The translations under genes and the position numbers were made by a program. A DNA stretch of 64,000 nt from DMER01 sp003451645 (GTDB lineage Bacteria > Pseudomonadota > Alphaproteobacteria > Micropepsales > Micropepsaceae): contig DALYLR010000012.1 in NCBI GenBank assembly GCA_031976175.1, positions 23,676 to 87,675 on the forward strand, written 5' to 3'. Shown in pieces: positions 25,633-35,366 of the stretch. How positions within the stretch are numbered: the stretch's first letter is position 1; each line of letters starts with the position of its first letter. The notes below the pieces were generated by a model. It saw only the letters and a list, made by a program, of their open reading frames with translations, was not told the origin of the DNA and made no database searches.

Positions 25633-28593
25633 TCAATCGCCCTCCGCTTCGTCTTGGAAGCGCTCAGCGGCGCGCGCGATATAGGCATAGTCGTCCATAA
25701 TTCTGCCAAACTGTACTTGCGTGCGCGACTCGTAGGGCTGTTCCGGATCGTCATAAGCCCGAATGCGCCGGATAAGACCCTCAAGATTGCGCTGAATGAG
25801 CTGGAGGTGATCCTTTGCTGGCCTCGCCAGGCAGTCAGCACGCTTGCCGGCCAATTTCATTATGATCAGTGCTCGGACCGCTCTCGCTTCCACACCATTG
25901 AACCCGCCCGCTTGCGCAATCGCGCCTTCCAACGGCAGTTGCGGGCTCAGGCCCGATTGCATCTGCGGGTCCGATGGGATGGCACCAGTCTTATAATCGA
26001 CAATCGCAAGGGTGCCGTCGCGTCCCACCTCCAGGCGATCCGCCTTGGCCGTGACTTGGAACTTCAGATCACCGAGCATTAGCGCGCCTTCGACTTCCGG
26101 CAGTACGTGGGTGAGATGCGCCCTCCGTTCGGGCTCGATGGTCGCGATCCAGCTTGCGATTGCCTCAAAGCGTGGCCACCATAGAGCAGCGATGGCTGGC
26201 GCGATGCGGTGCTCCGTCATCACCTCCCGGCCCAGCTGCAAAAGGATCGCCGCCGCATCGCCCGGCACTGCTTTGGGATAGGCGCGGACAAAGCGCTCCA
26301 AGACCGTGTGGATGAAGGTGCCGCGCTCTCCCGCCGTCGGATCCGCATCGATGGGATCGAGCGGGCGCAGGCGCAAGATGTGCCGCACATAAAACGCATA
26401 GGGATCGCGAACCCATTGCTCGATATGGGTCACGGCCAGCTTGCGCGGCCGGGCAGGTACCGGAGGTTTGGGCTGCGGGGCCTGCCCCGGTATGATTTTG
26501 GCGGGCACGTCAAGTTGCTGCGCCCAGTTCAAAGCAGGGTGTTGTGCAATCCCGTTCTCCTGACCCAGGGCCTTTGCGAGTGTATCGAGCCTGACAAGCC
26601 AACGCGAAGGCTTGGCAAGGCCCCCTTCCTCCTTTGCGGCGCGCGTCAGGATCACGCGCGAGGCGCCCAACGCCTGACAGAAATCATGGGCGGATTGCCC
26701 GATGCGGCGCTCAGGCAGGTTCATCCCAAGCCCCTGCCTCATGGGCCGGTTCAGCCAGCCATCCACCGCTGGCACATCAGGCCAGCCTGGCTCGTTCAGA
26801 CCGCTCAAGATCACCACGTCAAAGCTTTGAAGGCGGGCCTCCAGCGGGCCCAGGATCACGAGCCGTGCAGTATCTGGATTGGCCTCGCGCACCGCCACGC
26901 CATCCATCAGCATACAGAACATCGTGGCGAACGCGTCCAAAGTTACTGGCGCCACCAAGTGCTGGATCGCGCCCAAGTCCTCCAGTAACAGGCGCGCCGC
27001 CTCTCCTGCCTCTCTCTGCCAGAGTTCACCCCCCTCGCCCTCAGCTTGCGTGCTAACGGCCAGGGCCGCGTCACGCAAACGCTCCGCCCACTGAGAGACG
27101 CCCAATGCTCCCGTAGCCTCCAACAAGGGAGCCATTCCTGCAGCCAGGGCTTCTAGCAACGGCGCCAGGATTTCGCGATCACGCGGGGATAACCCTTTTG
27201 CCAACCCTTCCAAACCAGCATCTGGCCTTGCACCGCGCAAGCAGGCGAGTTCCAGATCGATCGTCAGTCTGCGGACTTGCACCCGCGTAAGCCCCAGCGC
27301 ACAGTGCGGATGTTTCAGCATCGCCAGCAGCGGCACCGGCGCGAAATCCTCCACAACTGCCGCCAAAATAAGGCTCAAGAGGCTGCCCGGTTTGGTCTTG
27401 GACAACGGGCGCCCAGCAGAGTCGTCGACCTCAATGCCCCAACGCTCGAGTTCTGTTGCGACCCGGCGCGCGAGAGTTCTGTTGGGCGTAATCAGGGCAA
27501 CTGAGGCCCCCGGTGTTTCGAGGGCCTCCCGCACACACAGGCTAATGCTCAAAGCCTCAGCAACGGGATTGGGCGCCTCGATCACGGACAACCCGCGCAG
27601 CAATGCGGCCGCTTGCGTGCGCGCTGAGGCAACCCAGGTAATCCAGCCCTGCGCGGCATCGGCCGGACGCATGACCTCGCTCAAGAGCTTGGCGCGGTCC
27701 AAATGTCCTTGCGCTGGCGTCCATGCGTTCAAGTCCGAACGCGTCTGCCCCAACCGCTCCAGGAGTTGCTTCAGGGTGAATTGCGGGTGATCCGGGCCTA
27801 TGGCTGCCCAGGCCCCCTCCTCCAAAGAGGCATCGACACCCGGCAGGATGACCGCACCCTTGGGCAGGCGCAGCACCGTCCTCATCAGGTCTGCTGTAGC
27901 AGGAACCGAGCCCGTGGAGCCCGCGATGATCACGGGATACTGCGGCGGGTTCAGGCGCCATGCGGTGCTGAGCGCGACCAAGCTAGCGTTGCGATAGTGG
28001 CCAGGATCGCTCAAGCCCGCGCTCTCCAGCCATTGCGGCCAGGCGCTCGTGACGATCGTCAGGAATTGCAGCGTTTGCTGCCAATGTTCGGCCAGATCAT
28101 GGGGGACCAGATCGCCAAGCTTGTCCCAACTCACCCCCTCAAGCGCCGCAGCATCCAGGAGTTTGGCCAATTGCTGGGCCGCTGCAAGCGCCAGTGCCGG
28201 GCTGGTCGATGCATCCGCGGTCCGGCGCTGCATCGCCTCCACCATTTGCATGAGGGTGAGTTGGCGCTCCAGGTTGCTTACCGGCAGCGGCAAGGCTGGT
28301 GCCATCAGATCGGATGCGCTTTCACTGTCGCGCTCCGCGTTCTCCAGATCCTCGGGATCCCAATCGCCGAGCGGATGGATTCTCGGCAGGAGCCCGCCTT
28401 GGGGCTCGCCCGCAGCAAAGGCACGCTCAACGGTGCGCGCCGTGCGCCGGTTGGGCACGAAAATCAGGCAATCGGTCAGCCAAAATGGGTCGTCCGGGGA
28501 CTCAAAGCGGGCACGCAGGCCCTTTGCAAGTTCGCTGCAAAATGGGGCGCCCAATGGGATGTTGAACAATCCGCCTGCCCGCACGCCCGTCAC
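25633..28593 (-). CDS. addB: AddB nuclease/helicase-like subunit (double-strand break repair)
   Basis: The 986-residue partner of AddA. The N-terminal part has degenerate helicase motifs (LIFVPNRRTARTVERAF); no intact Walker A is visible, as in the alphaproteobacterial AddB type. Mid-protein VVILSGLNEPGWPDV corresponds to a helicase motif, and the C-terminal PD-(D/E)XK nuclease shows AKADRLEVGRDGTLAIVDYKTG (Asp, then Asp-Tyr-Lys). It starts at GTG 28593 with GGAGG upstream. It lies 20 bases after murU and directly ahead of addA, so the five genes tsaE-amgK-murU-addB-addA form one minus-strand unit. Confidence 0.94.
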   Translation of the reverse strand: MTGVRAGGLFNIPLGAPFCSELAKGLRARFESPDDPFWLTDCLIFVPNRRTARTVERAFAAGEPQGGLLPRIHPLGDWDPEDLENAERDSESASDLMAPALPLPVSNLERQLTLMQMVEAMQRRTADASTSPALALAAAQQLAKLLDAAALEGVSWDKLGDLVPHDLAEHWQQTLQFLTIVTSAWPQWLESAGLSDPGHYRNASLVALSTAWRLNPPQYPVIIAGSTGSVPATADLMRTVLRLPKGAVILPGVDASLEEGAWAAIGPDHPQFTLKQLLERLGQTRSDLNAWTPAQGHLDRAKLLSEVMRPADAAQGWITWVASARTQAAALLRGLSVIEAPNPVAEALSISLCVREALETPGASVALITPNRTLARRVATELERWGIEVDDSAGRPLSKTKPGSLLSLILAAVVEDFAPVPLLAMLKHPHCALGLTRVQVRRLTIDLELACLRGARPDAGLEGLAKGLSPRDREILAPLLEALAAGMAPLLEATGALGVSQWAERLRDAALAVSTQAEGEGGELWQREAGEAARLLLEDLGAIQHLVAPVTLDAFATMFCMLMDGVAVREANPDTARLVILGPLEARLQSFDVVILSGLNEPGWPDVPAVDGWLNRPMRQGLGMNLPERRIGQSAHDFCQALGASRVILTRAAKEEGGLAKPSRWLVRLDTLAKALGQENGIAQHPALNWAQQLDVPAKIIPGQAPQPKPPVPARPRKLAVTHIEQWVRDPYAFYVRHILRLRPLDPIDADPTAGERGTFIHTVLERFVRAYPKAVPGDAAAILLQLGREVMTEHRIAPAIAALWWPRFEAIASWIATIEPERRAHLTHVLPEVEGALMLGDLKFQVTAKADRLEVGRDGTLAIVDYKTGAIPSDPQMQSGLSPQLPLEGAIAQAGGFNGVEARAVRALIIMKLAGKRADCLARPAKDHLQLIQRNLEGLIRRIRAYDDPEQPYESRTQVQFGRIMDDYAYIARAAERFQDEAEGD

Positions 28594-28613
28594 CCGTTCG
28601 ATCGCCTCCGCGG

Positions 28614-29336
28614 TTATGCCCCGATCTCGGCCAAATAGTCCTCAGCATCATGCAAGGCCTCAGGCGTGCCCACATGCATCCAGCGCCCGTCCAACCGGAC
28701 GCCAAATAGACGGCCCTTCTCAATCGCATGATCCCAGAGAAAATTGGTCGAAAACGGTTCTTTGGGTGCTGCATCAAGTAGCCTTGGATGCATGATCTGC
28801 ACGCCAGGAAACACAAATGGCGTGACCCGCTGCGGCTCGCGCCGTGTCACGCGGCCCAACTGATCGAGCATGAAATCACCACGGCCCGACTCGCCAATCG
28901 TGTTCCACATCGCCGCCAACAGCATCAGGCAGTCCATCTGCGAGTTATCCCAGGCAGCGAACAACCGCCGCAGATTGTTGCCCATGCCCTCGACCCACAG
29001 ACTGTCACTGTTGAAGATCAAAAAGGGCTCGTCCTTGAAAAAAGGCCGTGCGCGGACCAATGCCCCGCCCGTGTCCAGGATCGCCTCGCGCTCATCCTGG
29101 ATAGTTATCGCAACGTCCTTGCGCGCCTTGCAATGAGCTATGACCTGCTCCGCCAGGTGGTGCACATTCACGATGATGTCCGTAACGCCAATGGCCTTCA
29201 CCCTGTCAATCGCATGATCCAACAGCGCGCGCCCGCCAACTTTGATCAGGGGCTTGGGCGTTGTGATCGTCAACGGCCGCATGCGCAGGCCATGTCCCGC
29301 CGCCAGGATCATCGCCGTTTTGACTGGATTGCTCAT
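28614..29336 (-). CDS. murU: N-acetylmuramate alpha-1-phosphate uridylyltransferase (MurU-like nucleotidyltransferase)
   Basis: The 240-residue sugar-phosphate nucleotidyltransferase has the N-terminal ILAAGHGLRMRPLT motif for nucleotide binding, TPKPLIKVGGRALLDH, and the metal-site Asp in FLIFNSDSLW. MurU makes UDP-MurNAc from MurNAc-1-phosphate in the peptidoglycan recycling route that bypasses de novo synthesis and lowers fosfomycin sensitivity in pseudomonads. The adjacent upstream gene is the matching kinase AmgK (32 bases away), which supports this specific role over a general NDP-sugar enzyme. Confidence 0.88.
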   Translation of the reverse strand: MSNPVKTAMILAAGHGLRMRPLTITTPKPLIKVGGRALLDHAIDRVKAIGVTDIIVNVHHLAEQVIAHCKARKDVAITIQDEREAILDTGGALVRARPFFKDEPFLIFNSDSLWVEGMGNNLRRLFAAWDNSQMDCLMLLAAMWNTIGESGRGDFMLDQLGRVTRREPQRVTPFVFPGVQIMHPRLLDAAPKEPFSTNFLWDHAIEKGRLFGVRLDGRWMHVGTPEALHDAEDYLAEIGA

Positions 29337-29368
29337 GACAATAGCGCCTCAAATTTCGATCGCACTCA

Positions 29369-30481
29369 TCAGCCGATGGAAGGGACGCCGCGCCACTCAT
29401 TCGGCACATGAGCAGAGAACCAGTCCGCCAGGGGCTTCATCGCCTGATGCTCCAGGTCCCGTTCCATATACCCCCACATCCTGGGCAGGAACCCCAAATA
29501 ACGCGGCTTGCCATCCCGCTTCCACAGCCTAGCGAAGATGCCAATGATCTTGGCATTGCGCTGGGCCGCCAGCACCGCCGCCTCCTGCCGGAACGCCTTT
29601 TCGCTGAAGTCCCCATCGCGTGCCGTTCGCGCCTTGCAATAGGCCTCCAGCATCGCGCTGGCAAGCGCTGGTGCTACGTCGCGGCGCGCATCCTCCAGCA
29701 GCGAGATCAAGTCATAAGCAGGGGCGCCCGCCAAGGCATCTTGGAAGTCGAGCAACCCCACGCGCGCTGGGCCTTGCCGGTCGGGCAGCCACATGAGGTT
29801 TTCTGCATGATAGTCGCGCAAGATCAGTACCGGGGCCGCTTCTTCGAGCTGGCTCAAGACTTGGCCCCACGCCGCCAAGTAGGACTGGCGGGCACTGGCA
29901 GGGCACTCCGCCCCGCTCGCCACGGGCATGAACCAATCGGGCAGCAAGGCCACTTCTGCCATCATCGCGTGACCATCATAAGCGAGTAAGGGTGCCGCTA
30001 TCCCTGGCGCTGCCCTCATCACCTTAGGCGCGGGATGACGATGCAGCTCCAACAGGACGTCCACCGCGTGGGCGTACAAGTCCCGCTCATCGGCGCCATC
30101 GCGGATGATGTCCGCGAAGCGGGCGTCGCCCAGGTCCTCGATCAGCAATAGCCCGCGAGAATGGTCCGCCGCCAGGAGGCGCGGCGCGCTCAAGCCCCGC
30201 ATGCCAAGTTCGGCCGCAACCGCTGCAAATTGCCTGGTGTCGGCGCCTGCCAGCCGTGCCACGGCGTTGTAACCGAGCCTCTCCCGATCTGCCGGGCTTG
30301 CATCCGGGGGGCAGGCGCTGCTTTCCGCGCTTTGCGGCTGATTGAGCAGCATGGCCGTGTTGGGTCCATGCCTGAGGCGCGTATAGGTCCGGGTCGAGGC
30401 GTCGCCGGGCAAGGGCAGGCGTTGAGCATCGCCCCACCCTGCAGAGTTCAGAAAGTTAGCGATTTCAGTGAGTCGCGGCAT
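29369..30481 (-). CDS. amgK: Anomeric N-acetylmuramate/N-acetylglucosamine kinase (AmgK-like aminoglycoside phosphotransferase fold)
   Basis: The 370-residue protein has the choline-kinase/APH fold: an N-terminal nucleotide lobe, a LLIEDLGDARFADII segment, the catalytic Brenner-like motif LILRDYHAENLMWLP and the metal motif LLDFQDALAGAPAYDL. AmgK phosphorylates the anomeric position of MurNAc for MurU next door. The ATG at 30481 lies 5 bases after tsaE. tsaE-amgK-murU is a conserved alphaproteobacterial arrangement, and that context, not the fold alone, supports the substrate. Confidence 0.88.
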   Translation of the reverse strand: MPRLTEIANFLNSAGWGDAQRLPLPGDASTRTYTRLRHGPNTAMLLNQPQSAESSACPPDASPADRERLGYNAVARLAGADTRQFAAVAAELGMRGLSAPRLLAADHSRGLLLIEDLGDARFADIIRDGADERDLYAHAVDVLLELHRHPAPKVMRAAPGIAAPLLAYDGHAMMAEVALLPDWFMPVASGAECPASARQSYLAAWGQVLSQLEEAAPVLILRDYHAENLMWLPDRQGPARVGLLDFQDALAGAPAYDLISLLEDARRDVAPALASAMLEAYCKARTARDGDFSEKAFRQEAAVLAAQRNAKIIGIFARLWKRDGKPRYLGFLPRMWGYMERDLEHQAMKPLADWFSAHVPNEWRGVPSIG

Positions 30482-30486
30482 GATTC

Positions 30487-30969
30487 TTAGGCGTTGTTGT
30501 TATGGGTCTTCAGTGCGATGAGCCGGTCCGCCCAGGCGCCATGCCCGGTCAACGCGGCCAGCCTGGTGTCATTGCGCAAAGACAGCGCGACCTCAAGTCG
30601 TGATTGCGGCCAGTGGCCTGCGGCGCGTTCCGGCCACTCCACTAGGAGTGCGCCCGTTTCCAGCACCTCGTCCAAGCCCAATTCCGCGAGTTCCGACGGG
30701 TCTTTGACCCTGTACAAATCTGCATGCGCAAGGAGCAGTCCCGGCGTCTCGTAATGCTGGACCAGGGTGAATGTGGGGCTAGGCACCTCACAATCATGGC
30801 CCATACGGGCTCTTACCACGGCGCGGGCAAGTTCGGTTTTCCCGGCACCCAGCTCGCCGCGCAACAAGACCACGTCCCCGGCGGTCAAAGCCTCCGCGAT
30901 CCTGGCCCCCAAGGCCTGGGTCTCCGCCAAGGCCGTGACCGGCACCGTCCAGCTGCTTTGCGTGGTCAT
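30487..30969 (-). CDS. tsaE: tRNA threonylcarbamoyladenosine biosynthesis ATPase TsaE
   Basis: The 160-residue P-loop ATPase supports TsaB-TsaD in making t6A37 of ANN-decoding tRNAs. Motifs are VVLLRGELGAGKTELARAVVRA (Walker A), SPTFTLVQHYETP and HADLYRVKDPSELAELGL (HxDxYR), which define the family. ATG 30969 gives the usual length; a frame extending to 31224 overlaps the divergent reductase region and lacks family resemblance, so I reject the extension. It is probably the first gene of the tsaE-amgK-murU-addB-addA unit. Confidence 0.95.
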   Translation of the reverse strand: MTTQSSWTVPVTALAETQALGARIAEALTAGDVVLLRGELGAGKTELARAVVRARMGHDCEVPSPTFTLVQHYETPGLLLAHADLYRVKDPSELAELGLDEVLETGALLVEWPERAAGHWPQSRLEVALSLRNDTRLAALTGHGAWADRLIALKTHNNNA

Positions 30970-31110
30970 TGATGCTTTGGATTTCAACCAAATCAAACTC
31001 ATGCGCGGCAGTCTTACCGCCCTTTGACGCCTGGTGGAAGGCCGGGTTGCCATCACGATGGAGCGCCGCTGTTGCTTGCAGGCGGGTGGCCATGGTACCC
31101 CGCTTGTCGC

Positions 31111-32340
31111 ATGTCCGATCATACTGTCATAATCGGGGCAGGCCAAGCAGCCGCCCAGCTCGTAACCTCCTTGCGCCAGGAAGGCTATGCCGGCCGGTTG
31201 ACCGTCATGGGTGAGGAGCCTCACCCGCCCTATCAGCGGCCACCCTTGTCCAAGGCCTATCTGTCAGGCGAATTACCCGCAGACCGGCTGTTTCTGAAAC
31301 CTGACGCCTTTTGGGAGGCATCGGAGTGTCATCTGATGCTCAAAGCGCGGGTCACGAAAGTGGACCTGAGCCAGCAGCATGTTGCCTATGATCATGGCGA
31401 TGGCCGGAGCTTCGATCCCGTGCCCTTTGATCGGCTCGTCTTCGCGACCGGCAGCCGCGTCCGCACTTTGCCTATCCCTGGAGCCACGCTTCCTGGCGTC
31501 CATTACCTACGGGGCATAGCGGACGTGGACGGGTTGCGCCCGCGCCTGACTAAAGGCAAGCGCCTTGTTATCGTGGGTGCCGGCTATATCGGTCTTGAGG
31601 TTGCGGCGGTCGCCCAAAAGCTTGGACTGACGGTAACGGTCGTTGAGCTTGCCGAGCGCCCCCTAGCGCGGGTCGCGACGGCGCCCCTGTCAGCGTTCTA
31701 TGCCGCAGAACATGCCCGCCATGGCGTCAAGATTCTAACGGGAACTGCCGTGTCTGGCATTAAGGCGCCGGCACATCACACCTTGAGCATTGAGACCAAT
31801 CTGGGGAGCCTGCCCGCCGACACTGTTCTCATTGGCGCTGGCATTCTGCCCAATGTGGAATTGGCGCAAGAGGCCGGAATCACTTGCCACAACGGCATTG
31901 TCGTTGACGAGTTTGGCCGTACCAGTGCGCCTAATGTCTATGCGGCGGGCGATTGCGCTAATCTCAGCTGCCCCTATGTGCCCCATCGCTTGCGGCTGGA
32001 GTCCGTTCAGAACGCCATCGATCAGGCCAAGCATGTCGCGCTCGCCATTGCTGGCAAGCCCAAGCCTTATGGCGAGGTGCCTTGGTTCTGGTCCGACCAA
32101 TACGATCTCAAATTGCAGATCGCGGGCGTCACCTTGGCGGGCGACCAGACCGTCGTGCGCGGCGATATGGATACCCGCAGTTTTGCCGTTTTTGCCTTGC
32201 GCCAAGGCGTTGTTGTGGCGGTCGAGGCTGTCAATGCCGCACCAGAATATATGATGGGCCGCAAGCTCATCGCCGCGCGCGCCCGGATCGAGCCCGACCG
32301 GCTTGCGGACCGCGCCATACCTATGAAAGAAATGCTCTAA
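31111..32340 (+). CDS. NAD(P)H-dependent FAD ferredoxin reductase
   Basis: The 409-residue flavoprotein belongs to the putidaredoxin-reductase/rubredoxin-reductase group. It has an FAD dinucleotide fold at the very N-terminus (TVIIGAGQAAAQL), a second NAD-binding fold at about residues 150-165 (LVIVGAGYIGLEVAAVA), the YAAGDCAN motif for FAD, and a C-terminal domain with the VPWFWSDQYDLKLQIAG segment typical of this class. It should pass electrons from NAD(P)H to the [2Fe-2S] ferredoxin encoded 35 bases downstream. ATG 31111 starts exactly at the fold; the frame to 31024 is too long. A P450 partner is not adjacent, but one is encoded at 13791. It is divergent from tsaE. Confidence 0.93.
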   Translation: MSDHTVIIGAGQAAAQLVTSLRQEGYAGRLTVMGEEPHPPYQRPPLSKAYLSGELPADRLFLKPDAFWEASECHLMLKARVTKVDLSQQHVAYDHGDGRSFDPVPFDRLVFATGSRVRTLPIPGATLPGVHYLRGIADVDGLRPRLTKGKRLVIVGAGYIGLEVAAVAQKLGLTVTVVELAERPLARVATAPLSAFYAAEHARHGVKILTGTAVSGIKAPAHHTLSIETNLGSLPADTVLIGAGILPNVELAQEAGITCHNGIVVDEFGRTSAPNVYAAGDCANLSCPYVPHRLRLESVQNAIDQAKHVALAIAGKPKPYGEVPWFWSDQYDLKLQIAGVTLAGDQTVVRGDMDTRSFAVFALRQGVVVAVEAVNAAPEYMMGRKLIAARARIEPDRLADRAIPMKEML

Positions 32341-32375
32341 TCATCACCTCACCGCATCGCAGCAAATGAGACGTT

Positions 32376-32696
32376 ATGGCCAAGATCAAATATATCGAGT
32401 TCAACGGTAAAGAACACGTCGTGGACGTCAAGAACGGGCTCTCCGTTATGGAGGGCGCGGTCAAGAATCTCGTCCCCGGCATTGATGCGGATTGCGGCGG
32501 GGCGTGTGCCTGCGCGACCTGCCATGTCTATGTGGACGAGGCTTTCCTGCCCATGCTCGACGGCATGCAGGAGATGGAGAAGACCATGCTCGACTTTGCC
32601 GAGAAGGTGAAACCCAATTCACGGCTGTCCTGTCAGATCAAGGTCTCGGACGCGCTCGACGGCTTGACCGTGCGCATGCCTGAGAGCCAGCACTAA
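32376..32696 (+). CDS. [2Fe-2S] ferredoxin, adrenodoxin/putidaredoxin type
   Basis: The 106-residue electron carrier has cluster ligands Cys40, Cys46, Cys49 and Cys86 (spacing Cx5Cx2C then 36 residues), the same pattern as putidaredoxin. Alternative Cys44 also lies in the loop. The fold markers are DADCGGACACATCHVYV and SRLSCQIKV. Such ferredoxins feed class I bacterial P450s or, in many alphaproteobacteria, Fe-S assembly and haem O/A enzymes. It follows its reductase on the plus strand and ends 10 bases from the convergent divL stop. Confidence 0.96.
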   Translation: MAKIKYIEFNGKEHVVDVKNGLSVMEGAVKNLVPGIDADCGGACACATCHVYVDEAFLPMLDGMQEMEKTMLDFAEKVKPNSRLSCQIKVSDALDGLTVRMPESQH

Positions 32697-32705
32697 CTCG
32701 AGCCG

Positions 32706-35087
32706 CTATTCCGCTGGGATGCGCAACGCATCCAGCGGAATGCCATGCGGATCGAGCGCTGTGTCCGGCTCGCACAAATTCTGCTTGGCTTGGCGCGGCA
32801 AGTAGCACGTGACTGTCGTTCCTTGGCCGGTTGCGCTCTCCAAGGTGATATAACCGCCATGCAGCTGGACGAAGCTCTTGACCAGCGCGAGCCCCAAACC
32901 TGCCCGGCGCGCACCTTTGACTTTTGAGCCGGTCACAAAGCGCTCGAAAGCCTTGGACTGATATTCTGGCGCTAAGCCGGTGCCCGTATCGGCGACCGTC
33001 AACCGGATCGTATCGCCAATTGCATCTGCCTTGACCTCGATGCGGCCGAGGGGCGGGGTGTGCTCTATGGCATTGACCACCAGATTATAGATGATTTGCC
33101 GCAAGCGCTTCTGATCCGCCAGCATCGCCCCTGTGTTTGGCGCCACCTGCATTTCAATGGTTAGCTTGGCTTTCTCCGCCCGCTCCCTGAACAGCGGCTC
33201 AACGCCGTCCAGCACATGCGCCAGATCCGTCTCGACCAAATCAAGTTCCAGCCGCTTCGCCTCGATAAGCGCCAGGTCCAGAATATCGTTGATCAAGGTC
33301 TCCAAGGTCGCCGAGGCGGCCATGACGTTGTCGAGATAGCCCAACTGCTTGGTATTGAGCTTGCCCGCAACCCCTTCCTTCAAGATTTCCGCAAAGCCCG
33401 CGATCGACGTGAGAGGCGTGCGTAATTGATAGCTGACATGGCTAATGAACTCGGACTTGAGTTGATCCGCCGCGACCAGGGCATCGTTGCGCTCTTGCAA
33501 TGCGCTTTCCTTAGCGACTGTGTCAGTCACATTGCGGACCGTGATCATCAGCGATCCATCCGGCAAAGGCTGCGTGGCAAAGCTCACATGCATGCCGTCC
33601 AGCCGCTCGAAGGGCCCATGCATGCCCCGGCGATCCTCGGTATTGCCACTCGCGATCAGATTGGTGAGCCAGGCCCAATGGCCGCCATCGGGCAGCAGGT
33701 CGCGGCATGCGGAGAACACTTCCGCAAAGCGCGGTTGCCCTTGCATCAAGCGGGGCGGCAATGCCCACATCTGGCTAAAAGCCTGATTGGCAAGCTTGAG
33801 TCGGCCGTCGGCCCCAAAGACCGCGACGCCATCCGACAGAGCGTCGATCGTGGCGCTCTGCATCTTGGTCATCTGATTGTAGGAACGCTCCAAGGTGAGC
33901 TGGTCCGTAACATCCGCCACGATGTAGATGAGCCCGCCTTGCGGGTGCGGTGCTGCCGTCAGGCGCAAGGTACGCCCGCCATCCACATGCCACAGCTCCT
34001 CCTGGGCATCGACTAGACGCGTGTAGAGGCTCAGGCGCTCGCGCTTCCATGCTGAGAAATCGCGCTGTTCTGGCAGACGGCCCATATCGCGCAACCGCTC
34101 AAGGACATCGCCCTCGCTGGGCCCCGAGGCAAGCCACCCCTCATCCAGACCCCATAGCTTGGCATAGGCGTGGTTGGCAAAAACAAGTCTGTGCTCCGGG
34201 CCAAAAATGGCCACAGCGGTGGTGAGGCGATTGAGCGTTGTTTCGTTGGTTTCAGCCGCCTGTTGCAATTGACGGCGCAGGTCGTCCATCTCCGTGACAT
34301 CCACGGCAAAGGTCGCATAGCCATCCTCGACCGGCATGACGCTCACATCGAGTGCGCGCCGCTGGCCTGCGACCACCACATAGCGCTTCTCGCGCAAGCC
34401 CTCGCCTTTGAGTGCTACGCGGTCGGCCATGTCGCGCGTGCCGCGATCAAGTTCGATTTGGTCGGCGATCACGGCATCGGGCGTCGCGGCACCGACCGCT
34501 TCCACATACGCCATATTCACCCAGGTCAGTTGTCCGTCGCGGCTGCGGCGCCACATGGGCTGGTCGCTTGCATCAGCTAGATCGGTCAGCCGCGCAAGAT
34601 CGCGGTTCGCATGCGCCAACCGCTGCTCCAGGTGATAGGCCTGTTCCGCGTCACTCGTCACATCACGCAGCCAGATTGCTGCTTGTCCGCTTGCGGGCTT
34701 GCCATAGGCGGCGAACACTTTGCCGTCGAGCGCCGGCGCCGTCATCGCGAACATAGAGCCTCCAGCGTTCAGCCCTTGCATGGCCTCACGCAGTTCATGG
34801 CCCTTGTCGCCCTCCAGAATTTTCGTAAGCGTGTCGCCGACCCCGGCGCGAACCCGAGGCTCCTTATCGCCTGGTGTCCACACAAACAGGTTCCCCGGTT
34901 CCGCATCGATGAGCGCGCGCTCGCGTTGCAGCAGCGCATCGATTTGGGTCCGGTGAGCCTCGACGCGCGCCGCATAGGCGCGCGCCTCGCGCTGGCGCAG
35001 GATGGCCACCGCCAACGCGGCGCCCGCCAGGCACACGCCGCCCATCGTTGCCGCCAGGGGTACAACTTCCGCCAAAAACGCAGCCAC
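32706..35087 (-). CDS. divL: DivL, tyrosine-bearing histidine-kinase-like cell-cycle regulator
   Basis: The 793-residue protein begins with one membrane helix (about residues 10-30). PAS-type sensor repeats follow (about 160-270, 285-395 and 410-520). A DHp helix contains FISHVSYQLRTPLTS, and a full HATPase domain shows VVNAIEHTP (N box), VADTGTGLAP (G1) and RAGLGLALVKSF (G2). In ordinary kinases the H box reads S-H-E-L-R-T-P; here the phosphoacceptor position is Tyr553. That substitution is the hallmark of Caulobacter DivL, a pseudokinase-like switch that binds phospho-DivK and controls CckA and so CtrA. Length and position near tsaE also fit DivL. It starts at GTG 35087 behind GGGAGGAAG. 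The kinase CckA is not in the window. Confidence 0.9.
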   Translation of the reverse strand: MAAFLAEVVPLAATMGGVCLAGAALAVAILRQREARAYAARVEAHRTQIDALLQRERALIDAEPGNLFVWTPGDKEPRVRAGVGDTLTKILEGDKGHELREAMQGLNAGGSMFAMTAPALDGKVFAAYGKPASGQAAIWLRDVTSDAEQAYHLEQRLAHANRDLARLTDLADASDQPMWRRSRDGQLTWVNMAYVEAVGAATPDAVIADQIELDRGTRDMADRVALKGEGLREKRYVVVAGQRRALDVSVMPVEDGYATFAVDVTEMDDLRRQLQQAAETNETTLNRLTTAVAIFGPEHRLVFANHAYAKLWGLDEGWLASGPSEGDVLERLRDMGRLPEQRDFSAWKRERLSLYTRLVDAQEELWHVDGGRTLRLTAAPHPQGGLIYIVADVTDQLTLERSYNQMTKMQSATIDALSDGVAVFGADGRLKLANQAFSQMWALPPRLMQGQPRFAEVFSACRDLLPDGGHWAWLTNLIASGNTEDRRGMHGPFERLDGMHVSFATQPLPDGSLMITVRNVTDTVAKESALQERNDALVAADQLKSEFISHVSYQLRTPLTSIAGFAEILKEGVAGKLNTKQLGYLDNVMAASATLETLINDILDLALIEAKRLELDLVETDLAHVLDGVEPLFRERAEKAKLTIEMQVAPNTGAMLADQKRLRQIIYNLVVNAIEHTPPLGRIEVKADAIGDTIRLTVADTGTGLAPEYQSKAFERFVTGSKVKGARRAGLGLALVKSFVQLHGGYITLESATGQGTTVTCYLPRQAKQNLCEPDTALDPHGIPLDALRIPAE

Positions 35088-35366
35088 GAGCTTCCTCCCA
35101 TCATGGGGGCATCAGGGCAGGCCCACAACATTCCGGCCGCACCACAAGCCCTCGCGAATCACTTCGTCCGTTCCACTATATGGAGCGGACTCATGTGCGC
35201 CTATACGATTGGTTAAGAAAGTCGTTAAGGATCGGTTAAGGCTGAGCACGGGGCGGGCGGGCTTAACGAATTTTTCAAGCGTTCATGCAAGAGGGCCGAT
35301 TCAAAGTTGTGAACCGGCCCTCACCTGCTCCTCTATGCCCCTATTGCCCGCCGGACTAGCGCATCG

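Noticed and set aside
27703..28638. A 311-codon plus-strand frame
   Set aside because: Antisense of addB; low-complexity Arg/Gln-rich translation with no family resemblance.
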